From Niabella sp. (lineage in GTDB: Bacteria; Bacteroidota; Bacteroidia; Chitinophagales; Chitinophagaceae), in assembly GCF_030150205.1 (NCBI RefSeq), contig NZ_JASLGT010000024.1, positions 434,001-498,000 on the forward strand: a DNA stretch of 64,000 bases, written 5' to 3'. Of this stretch, positions 36,040 to 44,912 are shown in pieces; within the stretch, counting starts at the first letter, position 1, and each line of letters begins with the position of its first letter. The notes beneath the pieces are model-generated. The model was not told where the DNA came from and searched no databases. It saw nothing but the letters and a program-made list of their open reading frames with translations. Made by a program: the position numbers and the translations under genes.

Positions 36040-37878
36040 TTACCAACCCGGGTTTTGCCGCAACAGGTAGTTCCTGTTGATCTCCACCTGGGGAATGGGA
36101 TAGAAATAATGTTTGGGATCAAATACTTTTTTTTCAGCCTGTATATTGGGGTCGTAGCTGAACGTTTGGTCGCTGTTTTTAGTGGTTTTTACACCTCTTA
36201 TGTAGCCATCGGTAATGATCATCCATCGTCTTACGTCATAGTACCGGTGCTCCTCAAATGCCAGTTCAATCCTTCTTTCGTTGCGGATCTGCGTTCTTAA
36301 ATTTTCTTTTGTCAGTGCGATGCCCCTTTTGGCAAAAGAGGTAGCAATGTCGGGCATGCCTGCACGGGCCCGTATAAGGTCAATGGCCTCAACGGGGGTA
36401 AGGGGACGGGCCGCTCCGGGAGCCACATAACCGGGTCCGCCGGCTTCATTACCGGCTTCTGCCAGGTTCAGCAGGATCTCGGCATAGCGGAAATAAGGCC
36501 AGCAATGATAGGTACCTCCCGAACCCGTTACCGGGTTTACATTTTCATAATCCATAAACTTCATCAGGTAGTACCCGGTTTCTGTTTGCGACAGTCCTGC
36601 CTTGTTTTTACCACCTTCATAAATGTCGAAGTTGTACTGGTTGGTAGGGCTGCCGTTGTGTGAAGCAAACTTGTCATATTTGGCCCCGTTGTAAATAATG
36701 CTTGCATAAAACCGGGGATCGCGGTTCACATAAGGGTTTGCTTTTTTAACCGGGTCGTTCCAGTTAAACAGGGTACCATCCGCCATTTCGTAGGCATCTA
36801 CCAGGTCCTGCGAGGGGCAGGTGCCCCCTTTGGCATTGGTAAAGCCGGAGGGAAAATTATCATTTTCGGTATCCCGGTTGGTGGTCCGGATCCTTGAATA
36901 AATAAATTCTTTATTATTCTGATAATTGACTCCCCAGGCAAAAAATAATTCTTTATAGTTCCGGGTGCCGTTCCGTTTTGTGGGATCATTGGCTACATAC
37001 AGGTTGTACCATCCCAGGTCTACTACGTCCTGTGCGGCCTTGGCGGCCAGTTCCCATCTTTTAGGATCGGCACTGCCATAGCAGATAAGCGTGTCTCCGG
37101 AATGATTGTATCCATCCCCGTTGTAAAGCGGGCTGGCGGCATATAAAAGGGTTCTCGATTTTAATGCCATGGCCGTTCCTTTATCCGGCCGGCCAATTTC
37201 AGACGCAAAGCTATAGGGCTCATCCGGGAAAAGGGTGATGGCGCGGTCACATTCGCTTACAATAAAATCGACTACCGATTTTACGGAGTTACGGGGCTGT
37301 ATCACATCATCTGACGCTTCATACGCTACGTTTACAATGGGTATGCCGCCCCATTTTTGAAAGAGGAACCAATGCTGCATGGCCCGTACAAATGTGGCTT
37401 CCCCTTTTAACCGGTTGCGGAAGCGGGTGGAAACGGTAGGGGGTAAGTTATCCAGGTATTTCAATGCGGTATTGGCCTTGCGGTTGCCATGGTAGCCGCC
37501 CCATTTAAGCCAGGAACCAATTTCTCCGGCACCGTCACTGCTGTTATAATACCGCATATTGGAGGGGCTCCAGTTCCCGGCACTCATCCGGGTGGGGGCA
37601 GAAGGCACGGTCTTGTTGGTGGAAATATGCATGGCTTCATCAGAGGCGGAAGCCAGCATGGCGCCGCCCTGCATCCGGTTATAAGAGTTACCGTGATCGG
37701 CAGGCATTTCGGTTTCCATATTGTTGACAAAGAATTCTGCCCTGGCGGAGTCTGTGAAAACAACGTCGTACCCTTTGAAGGTTACCGGGATGTCGAACAG
37801 CCGGTCGTGCCTGCATGACGCGCTCATCAGTGCGATGATGGAAAAGGACAGGCAGCTGATTATGGACTTATTGCGCAT
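36040..37878 (-). CDS. RagB/SusD-family nutrient uptake lipoprotein (first pair)
   Basis: 612 residues with lipobox MSASCRHD. SusD landmarks: YHGNRKANTALKYLDNLP, GEATFVRAMQHWFLFQKWGGIPI, WPYFRYAEILLNLAEAGNEA, IDLIRARAGMPD and the end IRNERRIELAFEEHRYYDVRRW and HYFYPIPQVEINRNYLLRQNPGW. It follows its SusC gene by 11 bases. It is clearly diverged from the second SusD in sequence, so the two pairs are not a recent duplication and may bind different parts of one substrate or two substrates (inference). Confidence 0.95.
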   Translation of the reverse strand: MRNKSIISCLSFSIIALMSASCRHDRLFDIPVTFKGYDVVFTDSARAEFFVNNMETEMPADHGNSYNRMQGGAMLASASDEAMHISTNKTVPSAPTRMSAGNWSPSNMRYYNSSDGAGEIGSWLKWGGYHGNRKANTALKYLDNLPPTVSTRFRNRLKGEATFVRAMQHWFLFQKWGGIPIVNVAYEASDDVIQPRNSVKSVVDFIVSECDRAITLFPDEPYSFASEIGRPDKGTAMALKSRTLLYAASPLYNGDGYNHSGDTLICYGSADPKRWELAAKAAQDVVDLGWYNLYVANDPTKRNGTRNYKELFFAWGVNYQNNKEFIYSRIRTTNRDTENDNFPSGFTNAKGGTCPSQDLVDAYEMADGTLFNWNDPVKKANPYVNRDPRFYASIIYNGAKYDKFASHNGSPTNQYNFDIYEGGKNKAGLSQTETGYYLMKFMDYENVNPVTGSGGTYHCWPYFRYAEILLNLAEAGNEAGGPGYVAPGAARPLTPVEAIDLIRARAGMPDIATSFAKRGIALTKENLRTQIRNERRIELAFEEHRYYDVRRWMIITDGYIRGVKTTKNSDQTFSYDPNIQAEKKVFDPKHYFYPIPQVEINRNYLLRQNPGW

Positions 37879-37889
37879 AGAACTGAATT

Positions 37890-40800
37890 TTAAAAAGTAA
37901 TGTTTAAGCCCACGTTGTAAATTTTTTGTATGGGGTAGAGCACGTAATGTACACTTCTGGCTTCTACATCCATCAGGTCTGTGGACTGTTTTGTAAATAA
38001 ATTATAGCCGTTCACATATAAACGGGCCTTGTTGGCTTTAATTTTCCGTACAAGCGTTTCGGGAAATGTATACCCGATCTCTATATTCTTTAACCTTGTG
38101 AGCTGGTTGCTTTTTTGCCAGTATGTGGAGGTTTGCTGGTTGTTGGCCTTATTGGCCAGTGATAAACGCGGATAGGTGGCCGTGGCCCAGGTATTCGGAT
38201 CTTCGGGAACAAAGCGGCCCAGGTGGTGCTCGCGTACGGTACCATTGTCATGGAACTCATACATGGCCTCGCCTCCCGGGTAAATATAGCCGCCTCCCTG
38301 CCCGGTTAACAGGGCGCTGAAATCGATGCCTTTGAATTCCAGGCTAAGGTTGATGCCGTATTGATAGGTGGGGTCTGCATTGTTGCCCAGGTACACCTGG
38401 TCATAATCATCAATAACGCCGTCGCCATTGATGTCCTTATATTTAATATCACCCGGTTTGGTTACCCCATAGGTTTGCCGGGGACTTTTGTCGATCTCTT
38501 CCTGGGTTTGAAAGAGCCCTTGTGCCACTAATCCAAAAACGGGATCCAGCGAAAGGCCGGTTCTCATCTGGTAATCGTATAGCTTTTTTGCCTCGCCTCT
38601 TTCAATAACCTTGTTCTTTGCCTGGGATAGAATGCCGGTAAGCGAATAATTCAGTTGCCCGATTTTATCAGCATAGCCTACCCGCAGGTCATAGCCTTTA
38701 TTTTCCACGATGGCGATCGGCATGTCCGGAAAGCGGATCCCCATGGTATAGGGCAGTTCGGGCTGCACCATGATCCGGCTGTTCCGCTCCATAAAATAAT
38801 CTGCAGTGATGGATACTTTATTATTGAAAAGCTGTGCATCCACCCCGTAATTGGTTTTTCTTACCCGCTCCGGCTGCACGTTATTAAGGGCAAACGCCTG
38901 TTCATTCCACCCGGTATAGGATACGGCGGTGTTGCCAAAATTAAGTCCGCCCGTACTGGCATACTGCTGGAACCACAGAAAGTATCCGCCGATATCATCC
39001 CAGCCGGATAATCCATGCGATACCCGCAGTTTGAGTAAATTAACCACCGGGCTGTTTTTTAGAAAGTTCTCTTTAGAGATCACCCATCCCACCGAAGCTG
39101 CGGGAAAGGCGGTGTATTTTGCCCATGGCGGCATTTGTTCCGATGCCTGGTACCCGATCGTGAAATCGGCCAGGTATTTTTCGCGGTATCCATAAGATAC
39201 CCGTCCATTATAACCCCTGTAAAGGCGGGGCAGGTTCTCGTTGTTCTCCTGGCCTATTTCCCGTTGTACAAACCCGGCAAATGCAGTGATGGCATGGTCT
39301 CCAAAACTTCTGTCATAATTCAGGGAAGCCTCATAATTCAGCAGGCGCCGGTTGTTGTTGTATGAGCCTCCGGTACCCATTTGGGTATTGGATCCGGTTT
39401 CAATGTACTTTAAAGTATTGTTGCTGTTGTACTGAGGCGTTCTGGTACCGTCTGCATTCAACACCGTAGTGATCTGGTATACTTTGAAGGATTTGCTCCG
39501 GTTGGTGGTTTGCTCGTAATAACTGTCAAACGAAACGGATCCGGCCACACTCAATCCTTTTGTAACAAAATCGAGTTCGTGATTCAGCTTCAGTGTTGCA
39601 AACATATTGCGGGTATAATAAAGCGAATATCCCTGGTAGTTGAGGAGGCCGTAAGGGTTGGAAGAATAGTCCTTTGTGCCGGCAAGCTTACCATCGGGAG
39701 TAAGGATGGGATGAGCATTTGGGGGTGTTTTATACAGGGACCGGAATACTCTCAGGGCGGCATCTGTACGGTCTCCTGGAAACGTTCGCTCTTCCTGTTT
39801 GCCTGAAAGATCCAGGGACATGGTAAAGCGTTTGTTTACAAAAACATCCAGGTTCGACCGGAGGGTCAGCAGCCTTGTTGACGCATTCGTGTTGTAATGA
39901 TTTATGGATTTATCTACATTGTATAGCCCGTCGTTCCGGGTATACCCGGCAGATACAAAATATTTTGCATAGCGGTTTCCCCCGTCAATATTTAAACTGT
40001 ATCGTTGCTGTGTGGTGCTTTTTTTCAGATACCGGTTATACCAGTCAATATTCGGATAAAGATAGGCATCCAGCCCGGTAAGGGTTCCGTTTCTTGCCTC
40101 CAGGTATTTGGCAAGATCTACGTCGTTATACAGCAATGTTTGATCAGGATTGTCGTTATGCATGGCTTCATTATAAAGCCGTGCATAGTCATACGCGTCC
40201 AGAAATTTAGCCGTGGTCGTAGGGCTTTTGACACCCGTTCTTGCATTAAAGTTGACGCGTATTTTTCCTTCATGTCCTCTTTTGGTAGTAACCAGTACCA
40301 GGCCGTTTCCCCCGCGCATTCCATATTGAGCGGTGGCTGCGGCGTCTTTTAGTACGGTAACGGTTTCAATGTCGGATGGATCCAGCATTTCCATATCACG
40401 CTCAATCCCGTCAACAAGGATCACGGGCCCCTTGGAGCGCAAGGTGCGTTTTCCCCTAAGCCACATAGAAGCGCTTTCACTGCCGGGCTCTCCGTTGTCC
40501 TGCATAACAAATAACCCGGGTAACATGCCCGTTAATTTGTTCGCGTTTGAAAGAATGGCCCTGTTTTCAATAGCGCTTCCGTTTATCTGGGAAATGGCAG
40601 CAGTAACGGTTTCCTTCTTCTGTTTGCCATAGAGAATATGCACGTATTCCGTTTTATCCTCCGCACGGTAGCGTTCATTTAACTTAACCGTGATTTCTGT
40701 TTCGTCGTGTACGTTAACAGATTGGGTCAAATAACCATCGGCACTGAAGGTAAGTGTGCCGGTAGCTGATACCGGCAGGCGAAACTGGCCCTCGTTGTCG

Positions 40801-41012
40801 GTTACTGCTTTTTTGCTGGTTTCTTTTGACACCACAAGAACATCCCTGAGCGGTTCATTATTGGAGTTGACCACAGTTCCACGCACTATTTGGTTTTGAT
40901 GCGTCTGACTGTATCCGGTACTCGTAAGAATAGTCAAACATACAAATAACGCAAAGGCGTGCCTCAAAAGCGAAAGGAATGCTCCCTCTCGCAGCTCGTT
41001 TCCTGGTTTCAT
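37890..41012 (-). CDS. SusC/RagA-family TonB-linked outer membrane transporter (first pair)
   Basis: 1040 residues; signal peptide in FALFVCLTILTSTGYSQ. Carboxypeptidase-regulatory-like domain (IVRGTVVNSNNEPLRDVLV), then a plug in which the usual GYG-KK motif is altered to HILYGKQKKETVTAAIS, VILVDGIERDMEMLDPSDIE, and a barrel ending IYNVGLNITF. It is the first gene of a seven-gene minus-strand operon (SusC, SusD, SusC, SusD, lipoprotein, DUF1080, oxidoreductase). No sigma factor/anti-sigma, HTCS or SusR-type regulator is adjacent, so regulation must be encoded elsewhere. Confidence 0.95.
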   Translation of the reverse strand: MKPGNELREGAFLSLLRHAFALFVCLTILTSTGYSQTHQNQIVRGTVVNSNNEPLRDVLVVSKETSKKAVTDNEGQFRLPVSATGTLTFSADGYLTQSVNVHDETEITVKLNERYRAEDKTEYVHILYGKQKKETVTAAISQINGSAIENRAILSNANKLTGMLPGLFVMQDNGEPGSESASMWLRGKRTLRSKGPVILVDGIERDMEMLDPSDIETVTVLKDAAATAQYGMRGGNGLVLVTTKRGHEGKIRVNFNARTGVKSPTTTAKFLDAYDYARLYNEAMHNDNPDQTLLYNDVDLAKYLEARNGTLTGLDAYLYPNIDWYNRYLKKSTTQQRYSLNIDGGNRYAKYFVSAGYTRNDGLYNVDKSINHYNTNASTRLLTLRSNLDVFVNKRFTMSLDLSGKQEERTFPGDRTDAALRVFRSLYKTPPNAHPILTPDGKLAGTKDYSSNPYGLLNYQGYSLYYTRNMFATLKLNHELDFVTKGLSVAGSVSFDSYYEQTTNRSKSFKVYQITTVLNADGTRTPQYNSNNTLKYIETGSNTQMGTGGSYNNNRRLLNYEASLNYDRSFGDHAITAFAGFVQREIGQENNENLPRLYRGYNGRVSYGYREKYLADFTIGYQASEQMPPWAKYTAFPAASVGWVISKENFLKNSPVVNLLKLRVSHGLSGWDDIGGYFLWFQQYASTGGLNFGNTAVSYTGWNEQAFALNNVQPERVRKTNYGVDAQLFNNKVSITADYFMERNSRIMVQPELPYTMGIRFPDMPIAIVENKGYDLRVGYADKIGQLNYSLTGILSQAKNKVIERGEAKKLYDYQMRTGLSLDPVFGLVAQGLFQTQEEIDKSPRQTYGVTKPGDIKYKDINGDGVIDDYDQVYLGNNADPTYQYGINLSLEFKGIDFSALLTGQGGGYIYPGGEAMYEFHDNGTVREHHLGRFVPEDPNTWATATYPRLSLANKANNQQTSTYWQKSNQLTRLKNIEIGYTFPETLVRKIKANKARLYVNGYNLFTKQSTDLMDVEARSVHYVLYPIQKIYNVGLNITF

Positions 41013-41196
41013 GAGTTACGGGTTGAATCTTTTAAATTGGCAATCGTACAAAATCGTTAAAGCAATCGTTGTAAAAATAGAGCAGGAAGCTATACAAACT
41101 AAGATAATCTACGAAAACGTTTTAGGGATATAGTAGTGAATCTGCCTTTTTTTTTTGAGAAAATTTTGATAAAGTTTTTTTTCGTGAAGCGGGCAC

Positions 41197-41251
41197 AGCT
41201 GAAGCGTCCCTGTAAACAGGGTCGTTGGGGCCATGAAGCGACCCTTCAGCT
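41197..41251. repeat. Nested palindromic repeat upstream of the Sus operon
   Basis: Outer arms AGCTGAAG (41197-41204) and CTTCAGCT (41244-41251); inside, CCCTG/CAGGG (41208-41212, 41217-41221) and GGGTCG/CGACCC (41219-41224, 41239-41244), which compete for pairing. It looks like a REP-type intergenic element. The rest of the 525-base gap 41013-41537 holds a run of 14 A at 41401-41414 and a terminator, and no gene that I can support. Confidence 0.45.
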
Positions 41252-41463
41252 TCTTACGCAACCGCGGACCGAAAAACAGGGTGTCTGATTCAATTTGATT
41301 TTGCAATGAAAGGCGTATATATATGCTACACTGATGTTATGGGCACAAATGCAATACTAAGGACAATATCCCCGAAAACCATCATCTATTTCTACCGGGT
41401 AAAAAAAAAAAAAACAGAAACCTCGGATACTGGTTTACGCGCGTTTTAGCGGACGACATAAAT

Positions 41464-41504
41464 AAAAAAAGCCGTTGTACTACAATTGAATTGAAGCACA
41501 ACGG
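41464..41504 (-). terminator. Terminator of the DoxX gene at 41538
   Basis: On the minus strand, stem CCGTTGT (41498-41504) and ACAACGG (41472-41478) followed by a run of seven T (A-run at 41464-41470), 34 bases past the DoxX stop. Confidence 0.75.
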
Positions 41505-41537
41505 TCCGTTGTAAAAAGGCGGATGGTTTACACCGGG

Positions 41538-41957
41538 TTATTGTTTCTGTATGAACAACAGGTCTACCGACCATTTGCCGCTTCCCAGAAGCATAATGGC
41601 TATGCCCATGGCCAGCAAATGATATTCAAATCCTTCCCCTTTCTGGTTCCCGAACCAGTTCATAAAGAAGCCGTGTTGCCAGTGATGTCCCATGATAACA
41701 GCGCCCACCATCAGTAGGATCAGCAGGAGTGCCATAAGACGGGAACCGAAGCCTGCAATCAGGAAAAGAGGCGCAATAAATTCCGCAAGCACCACCAGGA
41801 TCGCCAACAGGTAAGGTACCTGGTAATCTTGCTGCAGGTGCTGCAGCGTGCTGCCAAAACCAGAAATTTTCAGCCATCCGTGGGGGAGCATGATAAAACC
41901 CAGGGTTAACCGGAGAACGGTAGCGGCCATGCCGCCTGTTTGAAAAAAGAATTCCAT
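41538..41957 (-). CDS. DoxX-family membrane protein
   Basis: 139 residues from the ATG at 41955-41957 (MEFFFQTGGMA); the ORF to 42011 adds 18 residues of poly-Lys-rich, probably untranslated sequence. Typical DoxX: VLRLTLGFIMLPHGWLKISGFG, then three further helices (PYLLAILVVLAEFIAPLFLIAG, LMALLLILLMVGAVIMGH, LAMGIAIMLLGSGKW). It is followed by its own terminator and lies 92 bases downstream of a Crp/Fnr gene on the same strand, which may control it (inference). Confidence 0.88.
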   Translation of the reverse strand: MEFFFQTGGMAATVLRLTLGFIMLPHGWLKISGFGSTLQHLQQDYQVPYLLAILVVLAEFIAPLFLIAGFGSRLMALLLILLMVGAVIMGHHWQHGFFMNWFGNQKGEGFEYHLLAMGIAIMLLGSGKWSVDLLFIQKQ

Positions 41958-42049
41958 AACTTTTTTTTTAAGAATACATTCAGCTGCAAAGCTGCGCTGT
42001 TGTGTATTCAAAAAAAATGAAGCAGTACAGGAAAAAAACTTGAACTGGT

Positions 42050-42664
42050 TTAAGCTTTTTTGGGCGTCATTCCATGCCGGATCTTACTGAGGAATTCTGC
42101 CGTCATACCGAGGTAGGCCGCCAGCTGGTATTGCGGTACCCGGTTTGCAATTTCGGGGTATCTTGCTGAAAACTCCTGATAGCGTTGTTCGGCGGTCTGG
42201 CTCATAGTGGCAATTACCCTTTTTTGTAACATAATAAAACTGCGCTGGTAAAGGATGCGGAAAAAACGCTCGAGCGTTGGCACATTTTGATACAGCATAT
42301 CAAGTCCCGGCCGGTCGATCTGTAACAACGTAGTTGCTTCGAGGGCTTCTATATTGAACTGCGAAGGCGTATTGAATAAAAAACTTTCATTATCGTTCAG
42401 CCACCAGCCCTCAATACCAAACTGGACGATGTATTCCTGGCCTTTGTCGTTGGTAAAATAGGAACGCAGGCAGCCATTGGTTATAAAACTCAGATACCGG
42501 CAGGGATCGCCCTCCTGTACCAGGAATTGTCTTCGCTTTAGTGTCTTCTGATGAAAAGCTTCCGTTATCCACGTTTCTTCCTCTTTTGTTAGGGGAACCA
42601 GGGCATTGATGTGCTGCATTAACAAGGCGTGCATATACCAGTCTTTCTTTATAACGGGGTTCAT
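42050..42664 (-). CDS. Crp/Fnr-family transcriptional regulator
   Basis: 204 residues; start at 42664, with an in-frame ATG ten residues in. An N-terminal cyclic-nucleotide-binding-type beta barrel (LKRRQFLVQEGDPCRYLSFITNGCLRSYF) is followed by the long dimer helix and a short DNA-binding end with RVPQYQLAAYLGMTAEFLSKIR. The usual Crp phosphate-cassette residues are not evident and no Fnr Cys cluster is present, so the effector is unknown. It is divergent from a second Crp/Fnr gene at 42842, sharing a 177-base upstream region. Confidence 0.88.
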   Translation of the reverse strand: MNPVIKKDWYMHALLMQHINALVPLTKEEETWITEAFHQKTLKRRQFLVQEGDPCRYLSFITNGCLRSYFTNDKGQEYIVQFGIEGWWLNDNESFLFNTPSQFNIEALEATTLLQIDRPGLDMLYQNVPTLERFFRILYQRSFIMLQKRVIATMSQTAEQRYQEFSARYPEIANRVPQYQLAAYLGMTAEFLSKIRHGMTPKKA

Positions 42665-42841
42665 GTTGAACGGATCCCGGTTCTAAAGATAATGGATTTA
42701 TGGCCGGCAATAAAGCGCTGCAACAGTAGCTGAAATTGCATCCGCTGATACGGCTGTTGTTAAAATGATAAGGCGTATTTTTAACCCGGATAAGAACAGT
42801 GCCCGCAGCATTACTGATGGTTAAAAATATACCTGGTATTC

Positions 42842-43408
42842 ATGGAACAGATCCGGAAACTTTTTGAACAGAAAGCGCCGCTGAGCGATACAGACTGGGC
42901 GTTTTTTGCATCAAAGCTGGTACGGCAACCATTCAGTAAAAAGGTACGGCTGTTAAAAGCCGGTCAAACAGAGCGCCATCTATCGTTTATTGAAAAAGGG
43001 GCGATCCGTTTTTATATGGACCGGGGAGAAGGGGAGGTCACTTTTTCATTTGCCTTTGCCAACGGGTTTGTAAGCGGCTATGACTCCTTCCTTACACAAT
43101 TGCCTTCGTTATACCATATAGAAACGCTTACGGAGGTGGTGCTTTGGCAGTTAACCTATGAAGATCTTCAGCAAGTTTACCGCCAAACGACCATTGGCAA
43201 TGCTATCGGGCGTTACGCGGGCGAGGAGTTGTTTCTCAAAAAATCCCGGCGGGAACTTTCGCTGCTTAATGAAACGGCTGAACAACGGTACCTGAAACTT
43301 TTTACGGAACAGCCGGAACTGTTGCAAAAAATTCCACTGAAATACATTGCATCCTATATTGGCATTACTCCTCAGGCATTGAGCCGTATCCGCCGGCGGA
43401 TTTATTAA
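42842..43408 (+). CDS. Crp/Fnr-family transcriptional regulator
   Basis: 188 residues. Sensor barrel: FSKKVRLLKAGQTERHLSFIEKGAIRFYM, then the C-terminal KIPLKYIASYIGITPQALSRIRRRIY helix-turn-helix. It is similar in layout to the divergent gene at 42050 but shorter. It is followed after 54 bases by a DoxX-like gene, the mirror of the Crp-DoxX arrangement on the other strand. Effector unknown. Confidence 0.88.
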   Translation: MEQIRKLFEQKAPLSDTDWAFFASKLVRQPFSKKVRLLKAGQTERHLSFIEKGAIRFYMDRGEGEVTFSFAFANGFVSGYDSFLTQLPSLYHIETLTEVVLWQLTYEDLQQVYRQTTIGNAIGRYAGEELFLKKSRRELSLLNETAEQRYLKLFTEQPELLQKIPLKYIASYIGITPQALSRIRRRIY

Positions 43409-43462
43409 TCCAGGTTCATTGTTTTGCACCGCAGGTAAAAGGAACTTTGCATAAAAAAAGAA

Positions 43463-43915
43463 ATGAAACCTTTAATCGTGCTACTGGTTACGTTTGCAAT
43501 AACCGCTGTGGTAACAAAATTAATGCACCGGCCGGATGCATGGGCATTGTCTGCCAGGGTCGCTATGTCCATAATGCTGGTATTTACAGCAACGGGGCAT
43601 TTTGCCTTTACAAAGGGAATGTCGATGATGTTGCCGGCCTTTATTCCGGCAAAGAACGCGCTTGTTTATAGTACCGGTGTTGTTGAAATTTTAGCAGCCT
43701 TGGCATTGCTGATCCCCGCACTGCGGCTTCCGGCGGCCTGGTTCCTGATCCTGTTCCTGGTGTTGCTGTTGCCGGCCAATATTTATGCGGCGTTTAAACA
43801 TATCGACTATCAGCAAGCCTCTTTTAATGGAAGCGGGCCATCTTATTTATGGTTCCGGGTACCGCTGCAGTTGTTTTTTATTGCCTGGATCTATCTGGCA
43901 GCAATAAAGGCTTAA
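43463..43915 (+). CDS. DoxX-like membrane protein
   Basis: 150 residues with four helices and MLVFTATGHFAFTKGMSMMLPAFIP and VEILAALALLIPALRLPAAW, a pattern of the DoxX-like/DUF4267 type. Start chosen at MKPLIVLLV. Upstream an AACTTTG (43450-43456) is one base short of a perfect -7 box. Probably expressed with or controlled by the adjacent Crp/Fnr regulator (inference). Function unknown. Confidence 0.8.
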   Translation: MKPLIVLLVTFAITAVVTKLMHRPDAWALSARVAMSIMLVFTATGHFAFTKGMSMMLPAFIPAKNALVYSTGVVEILAALALLIPALRLPAAWFLILFLVLLLPANIYAAFKHIDYQQASFNGSGPSYLWFRVPLQLFFIAWIYLAAIKA

Positions 43916-43969
43916 ACTATTTAATTTTGTAAAGCAACATACTGATAAAAATGAACGTTTAACTGCCGT

Positions 43970-44785
43970 ATGACCTATCAAACCTTTTCACCGGGCGCGG
44001 ACCTGGATGCCTTTATAAAGTGTTACTGGACGCTGGAGGGAGCGGAAGCCCAGCCGCCCCAACGCCAGCGGATCGTACCGGACGGCTGTATGGAAATGAT
44101 CTTTCATTATGGAGATCTGTACCGGCAGTATTTGGACCCAAGCCGCTACATTGTACAACCCCGGTGTTTTGTAATTGGTCAACTTACCCGGCCGCTGGAA
44201 ATTGAGCCAACGGGGGCTACGGGTATCTTTGCGGTGCGCTTCCGCACAGAGGGATTTATTCCTTTTACAACATACCCTGTAAAGGAAATGGAGAACCGCG
44301 CGGTTGCGACGGAATTATTGTTTTCAGATGGCGGGGCGTTGCTAAACCGGAATATATTGGAGGCCAAAACCACCATGGACCGTATCCGGATAGCCGAAGC
44401 ATTTTTAAGGGCCCGTTTAGTAAGCCAAACAACGATCGACCGGGTGGCAAAACAAACGGTTGAAATGATCCTGTCTGCGAACGGTCAGTACTCCGTTGAT
44501 CAGCTTTGCGGACAGTTACAGGTAAACCGGCGGCAGCTGGAACGTAAGTTCGCTTCCCTGATCGGGATCAGTCCCAAACAATTCTCCCGCATCATCCGCA
44601 TGCAGGCCATGCTGCGGCTGTTGCTGAACAAACAGTATGACAGCCTTACATCCCTGGCCTACGAAGGCGATTATTACGACCAGGCGCATTTTATTAAGGA
44701 CTTCCGGGCGTTTACCGGAAAAACACCCGGCGATTTTTATGGGCACAACCTGCAGTTGTCGGCACTATTTTACGGAGTGGAATAG
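43970..44785 (+). CDS. AraC-family transcriptional regulator (DUF6597-type N-terminus)
   Basis: 271 residues. N-terminal about 150 residues are a DUF6597-like cupin-type sensor (CYWTLEGAEAQPPQRQRIVPDGCMEMIFHYGD, GATGIFAVRFRTEGF). The C-terminal 100 residues are the two-HTH AraC domain (SVDQLCGQLQVNRRQLERKF, SLTSLAYEGDYYDQAHFIKDFRAFTGKTPGDFY). Two copies of a GCATTTTNACAATGCC motif lie just downstream, around a promoter for the next gene, and are candidate binding sites. Confidence 0.93.
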   Translation: MTYQTFSPGADLDAFIKCYWTLEGAEAQPPQRQRIVPDGCMEMIFHYGDLYRQYLDPSRYIVQPRCFVIGQLTRPLEIEPTGATGIFAVRFRTEGFIPFTTYPVKEMENRAVATELLFSDGGALLNRNILEAKTTMDRIRIAEAFLRARLVSQTTIDRVAKQTVEMILSANGQYSVDQLCGQLQVNRRQLERKFASLIGISPKQFSRIIRMQAMLRLLLNKQYDSLTSLAYEGDYYDQAHFIKDFRAFTGKTPGDFYGHNLQLSALFYGVE

Positions 44786-44791
44786 GCTGTC

Positions 44792-44885
44792 GCATTTTTA
44801 CAATGCCTGCCGCTCAATACCGCATAGTTTTGTTTTGCCGATGCGCCGGGTTACACAACCGGTTCGGTGGCATTTTCACAATGCC
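44792..44885 (+). promoter_or_regulatory. Promoter flanked by two copies of a 16-bp motif
   Basis: GCATTTTTACAATGCC at 44792-44807 and GCATTTTCACAATGCC at 44870-44885 differ at one base, are 78 bases apart in the same orientation, and each has GGCAT/ATGCC-like ends. Between them lies a perfect -7 box TAGTTTTG at 44825-44832; the first copy covers the -33 region. This suggests an operator for the neighbouring AraC protein. Confidence 0.5.
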
Positions 44886-44912
44886 ATTTCAAAACATATA
44901 AAACAGTTACCG

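Noticed and set aside
41401..41414. Run of 14 A
   Set aside because: A homopolymer in an AT-rich gap; possible slippage site but no gene depends on it.
44637..44912. Long upstream extension of the DUF6265 frame
   Set aside because: It overlaps the end of the AraC gene in another frame and precedes the real signal peptide at 44913.
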